Below, piece by piece: positions 43,667 through 55,096 of a stretch of 64,000 nucleotides of DNA. The DNA is from Nepenthes gracilis (taxonomy: Eukaryota > Streptophyta > Magnoliopsida > Caryophyllales > Nepenthaceae): the NCBI GenBank assembly GCA_033239525.1, contig BSYO01000034.1:3596001-3660000 (forward strand). The letters run 5' to 3'. Both the position numbers and the translations under genes were made by a program. Numbering within the stretch: position 1 is the first letter of the stretch; every line of letters begins with the position of its first letter. The notes beneath the pieces are model-generated. The model searched no databases. It saw only the letters and a list, made by a program, of their open reading frames with translations, and was not told the DNA's origin.

Positions 43667-45939
43667 TGTGAGGTTTTGGATGTTCAAAGCATTATGATTG
43701 AAGGAATTAAGTCGAGTATAACTAAAAATTGGGCCTAATTCATATGGATAATTTTAATTTTGGGATTGCGGGATGATCGAGTGACATGGGCCCGCTAGGC
43801 ACCGGCGCTGTGATGCCTAAATCAGGATGGTAGCATCCGCCAGGCCCTAAAAACCCGAAAGGATGCGCTTGCCAGGTGCCCAACCAGCGCTCGATCGTTG
43901 GCCTGGGATTTAAAAGCACCGCAAGCACTTCTCTTTCTCTATTTTTCTAGCTTTTAGTTCGAAGAGAGAGAGAGGGCACACGGGGTAGAGAGAGAAGGGA
44001 GGATTCAAACCTCCCGAGTCTGAATTCGAGCTTGTGCTAGTTAGAAAAGTTGTAGATCGGCCGGAGGCAAATGCATTCATACCCTTTTCTCTCATTATTC
44101 GCACTTTAATCTTGTTTTCTTCGGGTATTCTTATTCCGGCAACCAGATTAAACTTGTATTTTGTATGGCCCATGTCCCCAGCATGAAAAATACTTTGATT
44201 TCATTTCTGTTAGGCAAGATTTGAACAGTTTTTTGCACACCGAAACCCTAACCCGCACCTAGACGACATTTACCGTATATTTTGGGTGTTATGCACAAAT
44301 TGACCATAGATAATTGAAACCCATAACTAGAGTAGAAAATTCCATAAATTTGGTAACCAAATTTCTGCATTTAGTGCGGTTTACGTACACCGAACCCGCG
44401 CCCTGCACCTTTTGACCGATTTTCCTGCAATACTAATGTATAAATTGGACTTCGGACACTAAACCTCAACTTATGAATGTGATTGAATTGCATTTAATTT
44501 CATAATTTATGAATATGCTAATTCTGTATGCTCCGGAATCATGATATTAACTGTTTTGAAGGAATTCAATGATCAGACACTCTAGAAACCGTACTTGGCT
44601 TGATATGGAAAGAAACTCTTAACTCTTGAAGCTCCAAATAAATTATGCATGGAATTATGAGCACGTGAGGATCTAAACTCATGAAATACAAAAATTTGTA
44701 TCAAGAAATGCTTATGGAAAAGAAAATCTGATGATTGAGAAAATTCTGTAATTAAGAGATAGACCTATAAACTATTCTCCAGAATGATGAATTGATTGAA
44801 TTATGAAACGTTCCCCAATAGAGTGGGAATGAAGGATTTTTCTGTTTAAGAATAGAATTTCCTAATAAAATAAGGAATTAAGAACTTGGACCAAGGATTT
44901 TGGATAATAAACTTTGGTATGCCAAAATATTATAGTGAAAACTCAAGGATTACTTTGGCCGTGTGTCCTGGTCACGTTTTTTAGCAGGTGACATTCTTTG
45001 GTATGCCTTAGTATATTATAGGGGACGGTCGTTGTCTGTTTTGGTTCGCATTGTAGCTAATTGGCCTCGTCTATAGGAATTGTTTGTAGACGGCCCACCT
45101 CTGGGTTTTGAATAGAAGGGGATGGATTTTGATTGTATAGGAGAAAACATAATCCAGGCTACGACAGACCACCTCTTTGTCAATGAGGCCTATTGATCTT
45201 GGCCCCTAAACGAAACAAATTTCAAATGAAATGTGAAAAGTTAAGAAGAGACAAAGGAAAAGGGATCAAAAAAAAAAATTTGGGAAAACAATGACAAAAA
45301 CATATTTTTGTATTCTAAATGCATGACCACTCGTATGCCCCCTTTCCTTCCTAGATGCATTATTATGTTCTGGAAACTGAAATCTCACCTATACTTTATT
45401 ACACATGTGCATTGTTGAGATTTAGCTCACTCATTACTTCTGTTACTCCCTCCCTAGATGGTCAGTACAAATTCCTGCGTGACAAGAAGGAATAGAAGGG
45501 TCAGCACCTAACCTAGGCAAGGAGATGAAGTATTTTGTGCCTTGAAGAATTGTATTTTACATTTTTGGCTTAGTGGTAATTCTTTTAGAAATAGGACGAA
45601 TGTACATTTTTTTATGTCCTTATTGTCAAAATAATAGTCATAGGAATATATTTTCAATCAGATTATGATATTGCGGATTTCTAGTTTGTTTCCACAGGTT
45701 ATTGAAGGGCGCTCTGAGGCTTAGCGGCATCTCCTTGTTCCAACATGGAGTTCGAGTTTTGTTTTTGTTGATGTTGTTATAGCATGAGTGTTGGAAATAT
45801 GTTATTTGGATCTTATTTTGGTGCTATTTTGTAAAATTTTGTATGTATCATAGGGTAATTACATGTTTTGTATTGGTCCGATATCCGTATTACAGTCAAA
45901 ATTCTGCTGAATTTTTAACTTGTAATTCGGTACGTCATA
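43667..45939 (+). repeat. Tek-3 3' LTR (2273 bp)
   Basis: TGTGAGGTTTTGG to TACGTCATA (terminal CA mutated to TA). Contains at about 43795-43900 a GC-rich block absent from the 5' LTR, just upstream of TTTAAAAGC. Directly followed by AATATCAAAG, which resembles a PBS remnant. Confidence 0.87.
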
Positions 45940-46813
45940 ATATCAAAGATTCTCCCATTTAAGTAGATACTAGACATATTTTCTAATCATTCAAAGTTAT
46001 GGATATTTCTTGATGCTAAAAGAATTGCCTTAATAATTGATGTGGAGGAATGAACAAAAAAAATTTAGTAGCACATTTTTCAAAGAAATACGACTTGATA
46101 GTAACCTTATTGGGTCGAACACCATTGATCTCAAAACTAAAAGGGTATCTGCTCCTTCAAGAATTTAAAATGCCTATATTGGAGTCATATGACGGAATAA
46201 TTAATCTAATAGATCACCTAGACCATTTCGAATGCCGCTTAGTTTCTAAATTTTGGAGACTGTTGCAGTTTGCTTATACTTTTCTTTAACTTTAAAGGGA
46301 GCTACAAGAATTTAGCTCTACGGCTTATCGCTAAATTTAATTCAATCTTTTTAAGAACTAGCTGATCAATTTCTATCTCATTTCCCCTCCAATCTGAGGG
46401 AAGAAAATCAATCATGACATTTTGTCAGGATTCAATAAGCTTCTAATGAGAGCTTAAAGTGTTTTATAGCCAAGTTTAATGCCAAGGTTAGAGGCATATC
46501 GAAACTCATTGATGAGATCAAATTAAATGCTTTCAAGGTTACTATTCAATCGGTTAACTTTTTTAACTATTTAATTCTATAGGATACCACGACATTTTTG
46601 GAGACAAAAGCTATCATTTGGGTCCATTATTTGACACAAGAAGCTAACAAAGCTAAACGACCAAAGCACTTAAATTATGAGCATCATTCAAGATCAAATG
46701 GTGGAGGAAAAAGAAGAAACGATGACAATTTTCCACTTGTGATCATCAAAAGCAACAGAAGGCCAAGTCAAGTGTTCGTAGAGAATACACGCCATTGCAT
46801 CTCATACTATTGA
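45940..46813 (+). pseudogene. Tat-M gag, continued
   Basis: After Tek-3, gag resumes. 46050-46289 is open and reads LLQEFKMPILESYDGIINLI then DHLDHFECRL, matching NKFKMPVLEVYDGSKDPMDH in Tat-R, the conserved core of plant gag. Further matches are weak. A last open piece, 46598-46813, ends shortly before RT starts, so gag end, protease and RT start are deleted. Confidence 0.75.
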
Positions 46814-47345
46814 ATGATCAACTGGCAGATTCAATGTCTAGATATCACCTATTGAATTTCATGGATGCTTATTCTGGATATAATTAGATTTGAATGAATC
46901 AAGAATATGAAGAAATGACCTCATTCATAAATGACTGAGGAACCTACTACTATAAAATAATACTGTTCAACTTGAAGAATTTGGTATAACTTATCACAAG
47001 CTAGTAAACAAAAGTTCAAACAACTGATCGAAAAAAATATGGATATGTACGTTGATGATATGCTAGTTAAAAGTGTACTTGTGACGGTCATATTAATGAT
47101 ATGGTTGAGACATTTGAAATATTCAGAATATATAGAATAAAGTTAAATTTGACCAAATACATCTTTGGGATAACATATTGTAAACTCTTAGGTTTTATTG
47201 TCTCACAATACGGGTTAGAGGTAAATCCAAAGAAGAATAAAGTGATAATGGGTATGGAAATGACTCAAACTATTAAGGAGATACAAATGCTAATCAAATG
47301 ACTTGCTGCCTTATGCCGATTTATGGTGAGACTAGTTGAGAGATA
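46814..47345 (+). pseudogene. Tat-M reverse transcriptase fragment
   Basis: Starts in mid-domain (DQLADSMSRYHLLNFMDAYS), matching DQLVDSTSGHELLCFMDAYS in Tat-R. TSFIN and GTYYYKI follow, then [10 protein letters not shown] at about 47045-47075 (catalytic YVDD intact), and after a frame change KYIFGITYCKLLGFIVSQYG and EVNPKKNKV. Lacks the fingers region. Confidence 0.83.
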
Positions 47346-48024
47346 TTTGCCATTCTTCAAAGTATTAAGAGGTGTAAAGGCAAATGGTTTCTAGTAGATA
47401 GATAAGTACCAACAAGCTTTCCAATAGATAAAAAGAATATCTGACGCATCCACCTTTATCAACTCGATCTAAGGAGGATGGTGAATTATATTTTTATCTC
47501 GCCATTGTAAAAATAGCTATAAATAATGTTATAGTCAAGGAAAGAGTGGGAATTCATTGACTGGTATATTAGATCAGTAAAATCCTAGTAGATTTGAAAA
47601 TTCAAAACATAAGAACAAAAAAGGTTGTTTTGTCCTTAATTTCCGCTATAAGAAGATTGAAAATATTTTTTAAGCCCACAAAATTATGGTTTTAACAAAT
47701 TAACTATTAGAAGGATCTTACAAAAATCTAAAGTATTCAAACACTTAATTTAGTGGTCATTTGAGTTTGGTGAGTTTAACATAGAGTTTTGAGTTTAACC
47801 CTTCATAAAAGATCAAACTCTAATCAAACTTTACTATTAAAACAACAATCCCAATCTCAGAAGAAAAAGTTGAACACATGAGGGCTATACTAGATGAATC
47901 CTTGATTTCATGGATGTTACATATTGATGAAGTATCTTCTCAAATAGGTAACAGCGTTGCAATAATATTAATTTCACCTAAATGATTTGAGATTAAATAT
48001 TTAATTACATTAAGGTATCCAACC
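47346..48024 (+). pseudogene. Tat-M RNase H region, left part
   Basis: RT connection ERYLPFFKVLRG (47338 on), scattered RT-linked RNase H traces, a SFEFGEFNIEF-like segment near 47770, then the start of the second RNase H at about 47915 (SWMLHIDEVSSQIGNSVAII). The expected VDGSS reads IDEVSS; the Asp survives. Broken by Tek-4 at 48025. Confidence 0.7.
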
Positions 48025-50051
48025 AATGAGCTAGCACCTTCTGGGTGCTCAAGCTCCCAGGGCAAGCACTAGAAATAGCGAGGGGCACGCTTGAGCACCC
48101 AGGGCAAGCACTGGAAACAGTGAGGGGTGCATTTGCTCTGCGCTGGCCGACGCTTGAGCGCCCACGATATAAAAGTCCCCGCGAGGGTTTAGAGCGTCAT
48201 TTTTTTGGCTTTCACGTGCAGAAGAGAGAGAGAGACCACAAGGAAAAGAGAGAGAGGAAGAAGAAACCAAGGTTTCCAAGTCTGATTCTGAGCTAGAGCC
48301 AATTGGAAAAGTGATAAATCGGGTTGAGGCAGGTATATCAATTTTTTTTCTCTTGTTGCACTTAGTGTTCCATTCCTCTTGGATATTTTTGTTTTGATAC
48401 TCGTTCAAGTATATATTTTGTAATACTCACAACTCAAGTATGTGTATTTATCGATTTGTTGTCTAATTTGATAATTATATGCTGTATTTTGTACACAGGA
48501 AACCCTAACCCGTGCCTGGACCACCTTTTCCTGTTTATTTTGAATTTTATGCATGATTTGGCTTTAGATAATTAGAACCATGACTTGAACATGAAATTTT
48601 ATAGATTTGGTGTCTGATTTTCCATGTTTTGTGCGGTTTATCTCTAACAAAACCCTAACCCATGCCCCGCACATTTTCTTTCGTTTTCTTTGAAATTTAT
48701 GCATAAAATGGACTTAGAAAATTGAACCTTAGCTTATGAACGTGATTGTTTGGAATTTAATTGTTTGTATTATGGATATGATAATTTTGTGTGTTATGAA
48801 ATTCATGTTATGAACCATTTGTAAAAGAATTTATCCGAGAACTCTAAAGTTATATTTGGCTTAATGTGGTAAGGATTTTCTAATTCTTTAAGCTCCAAAG
48901 AAATTTATGCATGTAATTAAGATCACATGAAGACTTAAACTCACAAGGATATGGAAAAATGTATTTGAATAAGTTTTATAGAAAAAGGACCAAGGAGGGA
49001 TATTCTGCAATAAAGTAAAGGACTTATGAACCGTTCTCTAGTAGAGTGGGAACGAAGGATTAATAGATTTAAGAGTAGAATTCTTTAAGAAAATAAGGAA
49101 CTAAGAATTTAGACCGAGGAATATTCATCATATAGTATATTTGGCATACCTTAATATATTATAGTAGAAGATCATTATCTTCTTTGGGGTTGTATGCGGC
49201 TAAGGCCCCGTCTATCGGGATTATATATAGATGGCCCACTTCTAGGTCTTGAATATGAGGAGACGGCTTTTGATTGTGTACGAGCAAACACAATCTGGAC
49301 TACGATTAATCTCTCATTTAGTCAGTAAGGTCTACTGATCCTAATCACCAACGAAATAAGTTTTCAATATGATTTGATGATTAAGAAAATAAAAGAAAAT
49401 GAATTAAAGAAATTTAGAATGTATTATGAAAGCATTCTTTCTATTAATGTTTTTTGATCTCTCATACATCTTTATTCCCTCCTACATGCATTATTATGAT
49501 TTGAATTATAAAATTAGCATGTTTCTTATTATATGTGTGTATTGTTGAGCAATTGACTCACTCCTTATTGTTTTGTTACCCCGCCTCATATGGTCGGGTA
49601 TGAGTTCATGCCTGATGAGGAGTAAAGGATTATTGCTTAATTTTAGAGCTTGGGATTGTACATGTATATTGGGGGATTGTTTTTTTATATTTTTGACGTA
49701 GATGATGACTATTTTGGATCCGGAGGATTGTATACAAACGTTTTATTCTTTAGTAATTTATTATAGTAATGATGATATGCTTTAGATGGAATGCGGTATA
49801 TTGGATTTTGGAATGCTTCTCTAAGTTATTGTGAAGAGTATTCCGAGGCTTAGCGGCATCTCTCTTTCCAATAAAGTGTCCGAAGACATGATGTTAAAGC
49901 CGCAAATATATTATGATTTTTGGATCATATATTTATATTTTGTGGATATATATGTATGTTATACAGGGATTTATACAGGTTGTATTAGACCGACGATCAT
50001 ATTACAGCTGAAACTCTACCAAATTTCAGTTAAGTAATACGGTACATCACA
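48025..50051 (+). repeat. Tek-4 5' LTR (start truncated)
   Basis: The first about 170 bp, compared with Tek-3, are missing or replaced. TATAAAA lies at 48168-48174, followed by a GA-rich leader as in Tek-3. Ends GGTACATCACA. Confidence 0.78.
48044..48130 (+). repeat. 42-bp tandem duplication with inverted arms upstream of the Tek-4 TATA box
   Basis: Two units start at 48047 and 48089 (core CCCAGGGCAAGCACT). In addition GGGTGCTCAAGC (48044-48055) and GCTTGAGCACCC (48089-48100) are perfect inverted repeats that could form a hairpin. Confidence 0.75.
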
Positions 50052-50053
50052 TT

Positions 50054-50064
50054 TGGTATCAAAG
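50054..50064 (+). promoter_or_regulatory. Tek-4 primer-binding site
   Basis: TGGTATCAAAG, one transition away from the iMet complement TGGTATCAGAG. Confidence 0.8.
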
Positions 50065-50235
50065 AAAAGTTGGTTTGAGAGATGCCTTAGGATTTGAGCT
50101 GGTTGATCGTATTTGAGGGCTAGGTCAATTTGATTTGACCCAAAGTATAGATTAAACTTCCTATTTAGGTAGTTTTGTTAATATTGATGCGAAAATTGAA
50201 TTCTATTGTTAATGTATGATGATAGGGATTTAGAA

Positions 50236-51280
50236 TGTCAGGCCGATGAAGAAGCTTTGGAGCCGGTTCTCATCCAAACCAGGAGGAAGAATGCCTAAAT
50301 ATAATGGGAAGGATGGTCGACATTATGGAGATGATAGCTTAGGGACATCACCATCCTGAGCCAGCCCTAGTACCAGCTCTAGCTTCAGCTCCAGTGAATT
50401 TGAAAGCTACGACGTATGACCAATTTAATAATGAGAGTGTCCTAGAGTTTTTGGGAGATCCAGACCTAGCCAAAGTAGTGGCATGGATCAGGAGAATCGA
50501 GAAGATCTTTACTATTATTCGTTGCTTGGAAGAAGACAAGGTGACTTTTGCAACGTACAAGTTAGATGGTGAAGCTGACCACTGGTGGTCGGTTCAGAAG
50601 AGGGCCATGGGAGTTGATGAGGACCAGATCACTTGAGAGATGTTCAAGGAGGAGTTCTTTGAGAAGTATTTTTGACTAGTTTGCGGAGAGTAGAAGGAGG
50701 ATGGGTTTTCACGACTACAGCAAGGGAATCGGACTGTGGCAAAGTATGCAGCAAACTTCATGGAGTTGTCTCGATACGCCTCACACATAGTTGATGACCC
50801 GGCCAGAAAAGCCAAGAAGTTTTAATCAGGGTTGAGGGACGACATTAGAATGCAGCTAGTTATGCATAAGTTGCATAATTATGGAGAGATTTTTGGACCG
50901 AGCTCTCATATTTGAGAAGGCGCATGAGCAAAAATAATATTTCATGAAGAGAGCCGAAAATTGAGGAGGCTCATCTGCTAGCCAAGCGGTCGGGATTAGG
51001 AGGCCCTCCGAGGAGGATGAAGCCAGAAGACAAAGGGAAGAGGAAGACGAAGCATCCAACAGCAACAACACCAATCCGCCGGTAACTAATAATATATGTG
51101 ATTACTGTGGGAAGTTTCACAGAGGAAAGCCATGCTATAAGTGGTTAGGGGCTTACTTTAATTGCGGCAAGTCCGACCATATGGTTAAAGATTGCCATAT
51201 TTCGAGGAGGCCAGTGGAAAAGAAGCCGATCGTTCTAGGGAAAGCCTTTGCAGTTACGGCCCGAGATGCAGAGGCGTCAC
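50236..51280 (+). pseudogene. Tek-4 gag
   Basis: Begins MSGR then a stop. 50394-50636 is open (ESVLEFLGDPDLAKVVAWIR, YKLDGEADHWW). Beyond that RLQQGNRTVAKYAANFMELS and LRDDIRMQLVMHKLHNYGEI are broken by stops and a frame change near 50900. Zinc knuckles are recognisable (ICDYCGKFHRGKPC-like, then FNCGKSDHMVKDC); the first Cys of the second knuckle has become Tyr. Confidence 0.82.
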
Positions 51281-51730
51281 CGAATATGGTAGAAGGTACT
51301 ATTGTCATCTTTAATACTCCTGCACATGTTCTTCTGGATTCAGGTTCGACCCATTCCTTTGTGTCACCACGATTTGCAAGTAATTTGTTGTTCTCTCCGA
51401 GAATATTGAATCATATTTTGGTTATTTCCATGCCCTCGGATCATCAAGTGGTTATGGATATTTTGTGTCTAAGGTGTGAAGTCTGGATCAACGGGCGGCA
51501 GTTGATAGTGGATCTGATTTTCTCGAGATGCATGATTTTGATGTGATTTTGGGTATAGATTGGCTGGCGAGTTATCACACCAGTGTAGATTGCTTTCATA
51601 AGCAGGTTCACTTTTTCATTCCGAGATGTGAACCATTCCATTACCAAGGCATGGTGTGGAAGGAGCCACCTTGTTTTATCTTGGCTTTGCACGCTTGTCA
51701 TTTGATAGATTCTGGATGTCAAGTCTATTT
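51281..51730 (+). pseudogene. Tek-4 aspartic protease
   Basis: AHVLLDSGSTHSFVSPRFAS retains the catalytic DSG triad that Tek-3 has lost. The body is open from 51181 to 51546, and after a frame change FDVILGIDWLASYHTSVDCF continues at 51528. The protease-RT connector follows. Confidence 0.85.
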
Positions 51731-52448
51731 GGCTTATGCCTCCATGATTGGAAGTAATAGTGTGCTGGCTAAGGATATCCCGGTAGTTAGTGAGTTCGAA
51801 GATGTCCTTTTTGAAGAATTGCTTAGGTTGCCACCCAATTGGGAAATTGAATTTGAGATTGAGATTGTTCTTGGCTCGGCACTAGTCTCGAAGGCATTGT
51901 ATAGGATGGCATCTGTCGAATTGAAAGAATTGAAGCAACAGCTGTAGGAGCTTCTAGACAAGGGATTTATTTAGCCAAGTGTGTCTCCTTAGGGTGCCCC
52001 GCTGCTGTTTGTCAAGAAGAAGGATGGGTTATTGCAGCTTTGTATCGATTACTGGGAGCTCAATAAGATCACCATTAGGAACAAGTATTCTTTGCTGATG
52101 ATTGATGATCTATTTGATTAGCTGCAAGGAGTACAAGTGTTTTCAAAGATTGATTTTCGCTCGTGGTATTACCAATTGAGAATCAAGAAAGAGGATGTAG
52201 CAAAGACGGCCTTTCGGACAAGGTACGGGTATTATGAATTTCTAATTATGCCTTTTGGGTTGTCAAATACTCCCACTGCTTTTATAGACTTGATGAATCG
52301 GGTGTTTCGACCATACTTGGATAAGTTTGTCATTGTGTTCATTGATGGCATATTGATTTATTCGAGGAGCTATGATGAGCATGTCATACATTTGAGGATT
52401 ACGCTCCAAACGCTTTGGAAGGAGAAATTGTATCCCAAGTTGAAGAAG
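51731..52448 (+). pseudogene. Tek-4 reverse transcriptase, truncated
   Basis: FEDVLFEELLRLPPNWEIEF, YRMASVELKELKQQ then a [59 protein letters not shown], then [11 protein letters not shown]: the second catalytic Asp of FIDD is Gly. Ends at LYPKLKK where the deletion joins it to LTR sequence at 52449. Inactive on both counts. Confidence 0.88.
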
Positions 52449-52720
52449 TGATGATATGCTTTAGATGGAATGTGATATATTAGATTTTGGAATGCTTCCG
52501 TAGGTTATTGTGAAGAGTATTCTAAGGCTTAGTGGCATCTCTCTATTCCAACACGATGTCCAGAGATATGATGTTGGAGCTGTAAATATATTGTGGTCTT
52601 ATAATCCTGTGTTTGTGTTTTGTGAATATGTATGTATGTTGTATAGGGATTTGTATAGGTTGTATTAGGCCGACGATCGTACTACCGTCGGATTTCGGTT
52701 AGATAATACAGTACGTCGCA
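52449..52720 (+). repeat. Tek-4 3' LTR remnant
   Basis: TGATGATATGCTTTAGATGG to GTACGTCGCA equals the last part of the 5' LTR (from about 49770). Its first bases abut the RT fragment. Confidence 0.85.
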
Positions 52721-52725
52721 CGACC

Positions 52726-53092
52726 CACTAACAATGTGGTCGAATATGAAGATATTTTAATTGGATTAAAGTTGGCCAAAGAATATTCTGTTAAGAACTT
52801 AATTATTTATAGTGATTTTGATGACTAATTTCAAAACAATCAATCTAGATCTAGCAAAATACCTCCATAATATGTGAAATCTTTTATCATTCCTCGATGA
52901 ATTTAAAATTATCTATATCCTAAGAGAGGATAATTAGAAAGTCAACTGACTTTTCAAAATGGCAACATTGATTCTCTAAAATAATACCCCTAGAATATAT
53001 GTGAAGTACTTCAATGAATAAGTATTGAGGAACTAGATGAGATTCTTTAAGTATCTAATGAAATAAGTTGGATGAGTCCATATCTTAAATAC
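52726..53092 (+). pseudogene. Tat-M second RNase H, right part
   Basis: Resumes after Tek-4: TNNVVEYEDILIGLKLAKEY and NLIIYSDFD correspond to ANNVTEYEALLAGLRLVKE and HSDSEL in Tat-R, so the catalytic Glu and third Asp are still visible. Later ISIEELDEIL and WMSPYLKY approach the integrase linker. Cut at 53093 by Tek-5. Confidence 0.75.
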
Positions 53093-53355
53093 TGTAATAT
53101 CTTAAATTTTATCCGATTTAATTGGAATTGTTTATTATTATTTTGGGTAAATTATGCGTCATAAAGATTAATCAATCATTATAAAATTTTGAAAGATATT
53201 TAAATTTATTGGGCGAGTACCCAAAGTGCGCCTGTTTGATTACCGAGTATCGATTCGGATTTTGAGATTTTAAAAAAGTGGGTAAATGTATAAATAAATA
53301 AATATATATATATATAATATTTATAATAATAATAACAACAATAACAACAATAACA

Positions 53356-53427
<72 letters not shown>

Positions 53428-54146
53428 GTAGTAGTAGTAGTAGGAGGGGGAAAAAGGGGTTTCGGGGAAATCAGAGAAGAAGAGAGGAAGGAGATGAGAG
53501 AGAGAGGGTCCATGGGTAGAGAGGGAAGGAGCAAAAATGAGATCCTCAAGTCCGATTTTGAGTACGAGCTAGTTAGAAAAGTGGTAGATCGGGTCGAGGT
53601 AAGTGTACTCATACCCTTTTTATTTTCTCTTTCGATTTTTATTCGTTTTCTTTCAAGTATTTTCATTCTGGTACCTACACAAATCATTTAAATCACAAAA
53701 TCATGACTCTTACATGGATGATTTGTGGTTTGATATCCGTTTCCGCCACATTTCGCACAGATTTTGTTTCGGCAAAACCCTAGACCCATGCCCAGCTCAT
53801 GTACCCCTTCCAATTCGAACTCTATGCATGATTCATCCTTAATTATAATTTACCCATATCCTAAATATGTATATTCATTGGTTGGGTGTTCGATTTTTAG
53901 AGTATTGACCTGTTTGACACGTCCAGAAGCTCTAAATTGTGCATTGACATGATTTACCCGAGGCAACCAAGAATCTTGCATGATTCCACCTTATTTAATT
54001 GTTAAGCAAACTATATTTATTTGTATATTTTTAATTGTATACTCCGAAAAAATATGTTTGTGATCCGTTTGTGAAGGAAATATTGTCTGGAAGCCTCTAA
54101 AGTTATAATTGTTTCTCGGTGGTAAGAATCTCTATTCTTTCCTATG
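53093..54146 (+). repeat. Tek-5: chromovirus LTR, interrupted by Tat-R
   Basis: TGTAATATCTTAAATTTTAT resembles the Tek-2 LTR start. A microsatellite, a GA-rich leader (53455-53530) and U5-like sequence similar to the Tek-4 LTR follow. At 54146 it meets the end of Tat-R; the remainder of Tek-5 should lie beyond the window. CTATG at 54142-54146 would be the Tat-R target duplication. Confidence 0.7.
53320..53443. repeat. Compound microsatellite (AAC/AAT)n-(AAT)n-(AGT)n
   Basis: Irregular AAT/AAC triplets from about 53320, pure AAT for about 23 units (53359-53427), then about six AGT units. Lies in the Tek-5 LTR at the place where Tek-2 has a shorter ATA-rich tract. Confidence 0.95.
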
Positions 54147-55096
54147 TGTTGCGTCCCGGGTCCGCGGTTGCCGTACGGATTAGAGAGTCTTCGGATTCCC
54201 AAGCACGCGGTGGAGTCAGGCGAAGGGTCCGGTCTTCGTAGCCTTGAACCTGGACCTGCACAACAAAAACAACAAACGAGAGGTCAGAGGTCCGGCGGGA
54301 TTTCTCCCACCACAGTCACTCCGACGCTCAAGTCAGCAAATTCTCGTAATAAACGAGAATGGCGCACGCTATGAGCGGTGCTCGGATGAATGCTGTAGAA
54401 GCGTGAGAGATGCGTGTATGATGGCATGGAGAATGTAGTGAGCAGGTTGTGGAATGCCTGGCTTCCTTGGTGCACCGCAACGGGTGGCTAACTTTCCCAT
54501 GGTCTGAGAAGACGTGGGGTTAGTGATCGAGAGCTAGCTTGTGCCAAATGGAAGTGAGTCACTCCTCAGTTCCAGCTCTTGCTTCCTTGTGAGTTCGTTC
54601 AGAGTGTGGGGGATCAGAGTTGAAATTTTGGAAATCAGAATCGGAATCCCTCTCTCTGCGGGGAGTGGGAGCTCTTATAGGCTTCTCCCCATTGGACTCT
54701 GGGCGCCAAGATGCTCGTTGCGATGGCTTCCTTGTTTCTGGTCGCTGTTGTAGACCGCCATTCATGTCGGCTGTCGTTTTGCCATGGCGGGCAGGCTTCT
54801 GAGTGCTGCCGGCCACGCCTGGTTTCCCCCCTAAGCGGAGATTGGCTAGCTGTCTGCAGGCGGCTGCCTGAGCCGTTGGCGCTGTGCCAGCCGCTTCTCG
54901 ATTGGCTGGCTTTTCCTCCTTTCTGTCGGTTTTTCGGCAGTGCATTAATACATTGCAGGGTTTTCGTCGTCTTCTCGCCAGCAGGGCGCCACGCGCATCT
55001 CTCTTACAGTTGGGCTGGGCTCGCCATCCTTCGTGGGCTCTAACACTCTTCGTGGGCATCGCCACCCTTTCATGGGCCTTGACATGGGACCCAACA
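54147..55096 (-). repeat. Tat-R 3' LTR (950 bp)
   Basis: On the - strand TGTTGGGTCCC to GGGACGCAACA, so ends are TGTTG/CAACA. A TATA box TATAAGAG lies at 54679-54672 in an AAGCCTATAAGAGCTCC context. The first 51 bases of the + strand copy match 63950-64000. A 202-codon open frame across U3 is attributed to GC content. Confidence 0.88.

Larger units (their letters stand above)
36812..45939 (+). mobile_element. Tek-3: Tekay-like chromovirus nested in Tat-M
   Basis: LTRs 36812-38988 and 43667-45939 enclose a colinear gag-protease-RT-RNase H-integrase-chromodomain set. PBS TGGTATCAGAG is at 38991 and the PPT is AAGTGGGGGAAAA. No clear 5-bp target duplication was found (CATAC left, AATAT right). 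Coding regions keep long frames broken mainly by single stops, so it is younger or better preserved than Tek-1 and Tek-2, yet protease and integrase active sites are mutated. A non-autonomous relic. Confidence 0.9.
48025..52720 (+). mobile_element. Tek-4: deleted Tekay-like chromovirus inside Tat-M RNase H
   Basis: 5' LTR (about 48025-50051), PBS TGGTATCAAAG, gag, protease, RT to 52448, then an abrupt jump into the last 270 bp of the 3' LTR (52449-52720). Everything from late RT through integrase, PPT and most of the 3' LTR is deleted. A likely target duplication is CAACC (48020-48024) and CGACC (52721-52725), one mismatch. Related to Tek-3 but not the same copy. Confidence 0.85.
35518..53092 (+). 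mobile_element. Tat-M: ancient Tat-type element split by Tek-3 and Tek-4
   Basis: LTR (35518-36262), PBS remnant, gag start (36357), gag middle (46050-46300), RT with YVDDMLVKS (47040-47070), and the second RNase H broken at 48024 and resumed at 52726. The right part is lost behind Tek-5 at 53093. Tek-3 and Tek-4 interrupt it. It is in the same lineage as Tat-L and Tat-R by gag start, RT and RNase H similarity, but much more decayed, with AT-shifted codons. A stretch from the gag C-terminus to mid-RT (protease, RT start) is missing at about 46800. Confidence 0.8.

Noticed and set aside
36807..45940. CATA target duplication for Tek-3
   Set aside because: It would require the 3' LTR to end before its conserved CGTCACA terminus.
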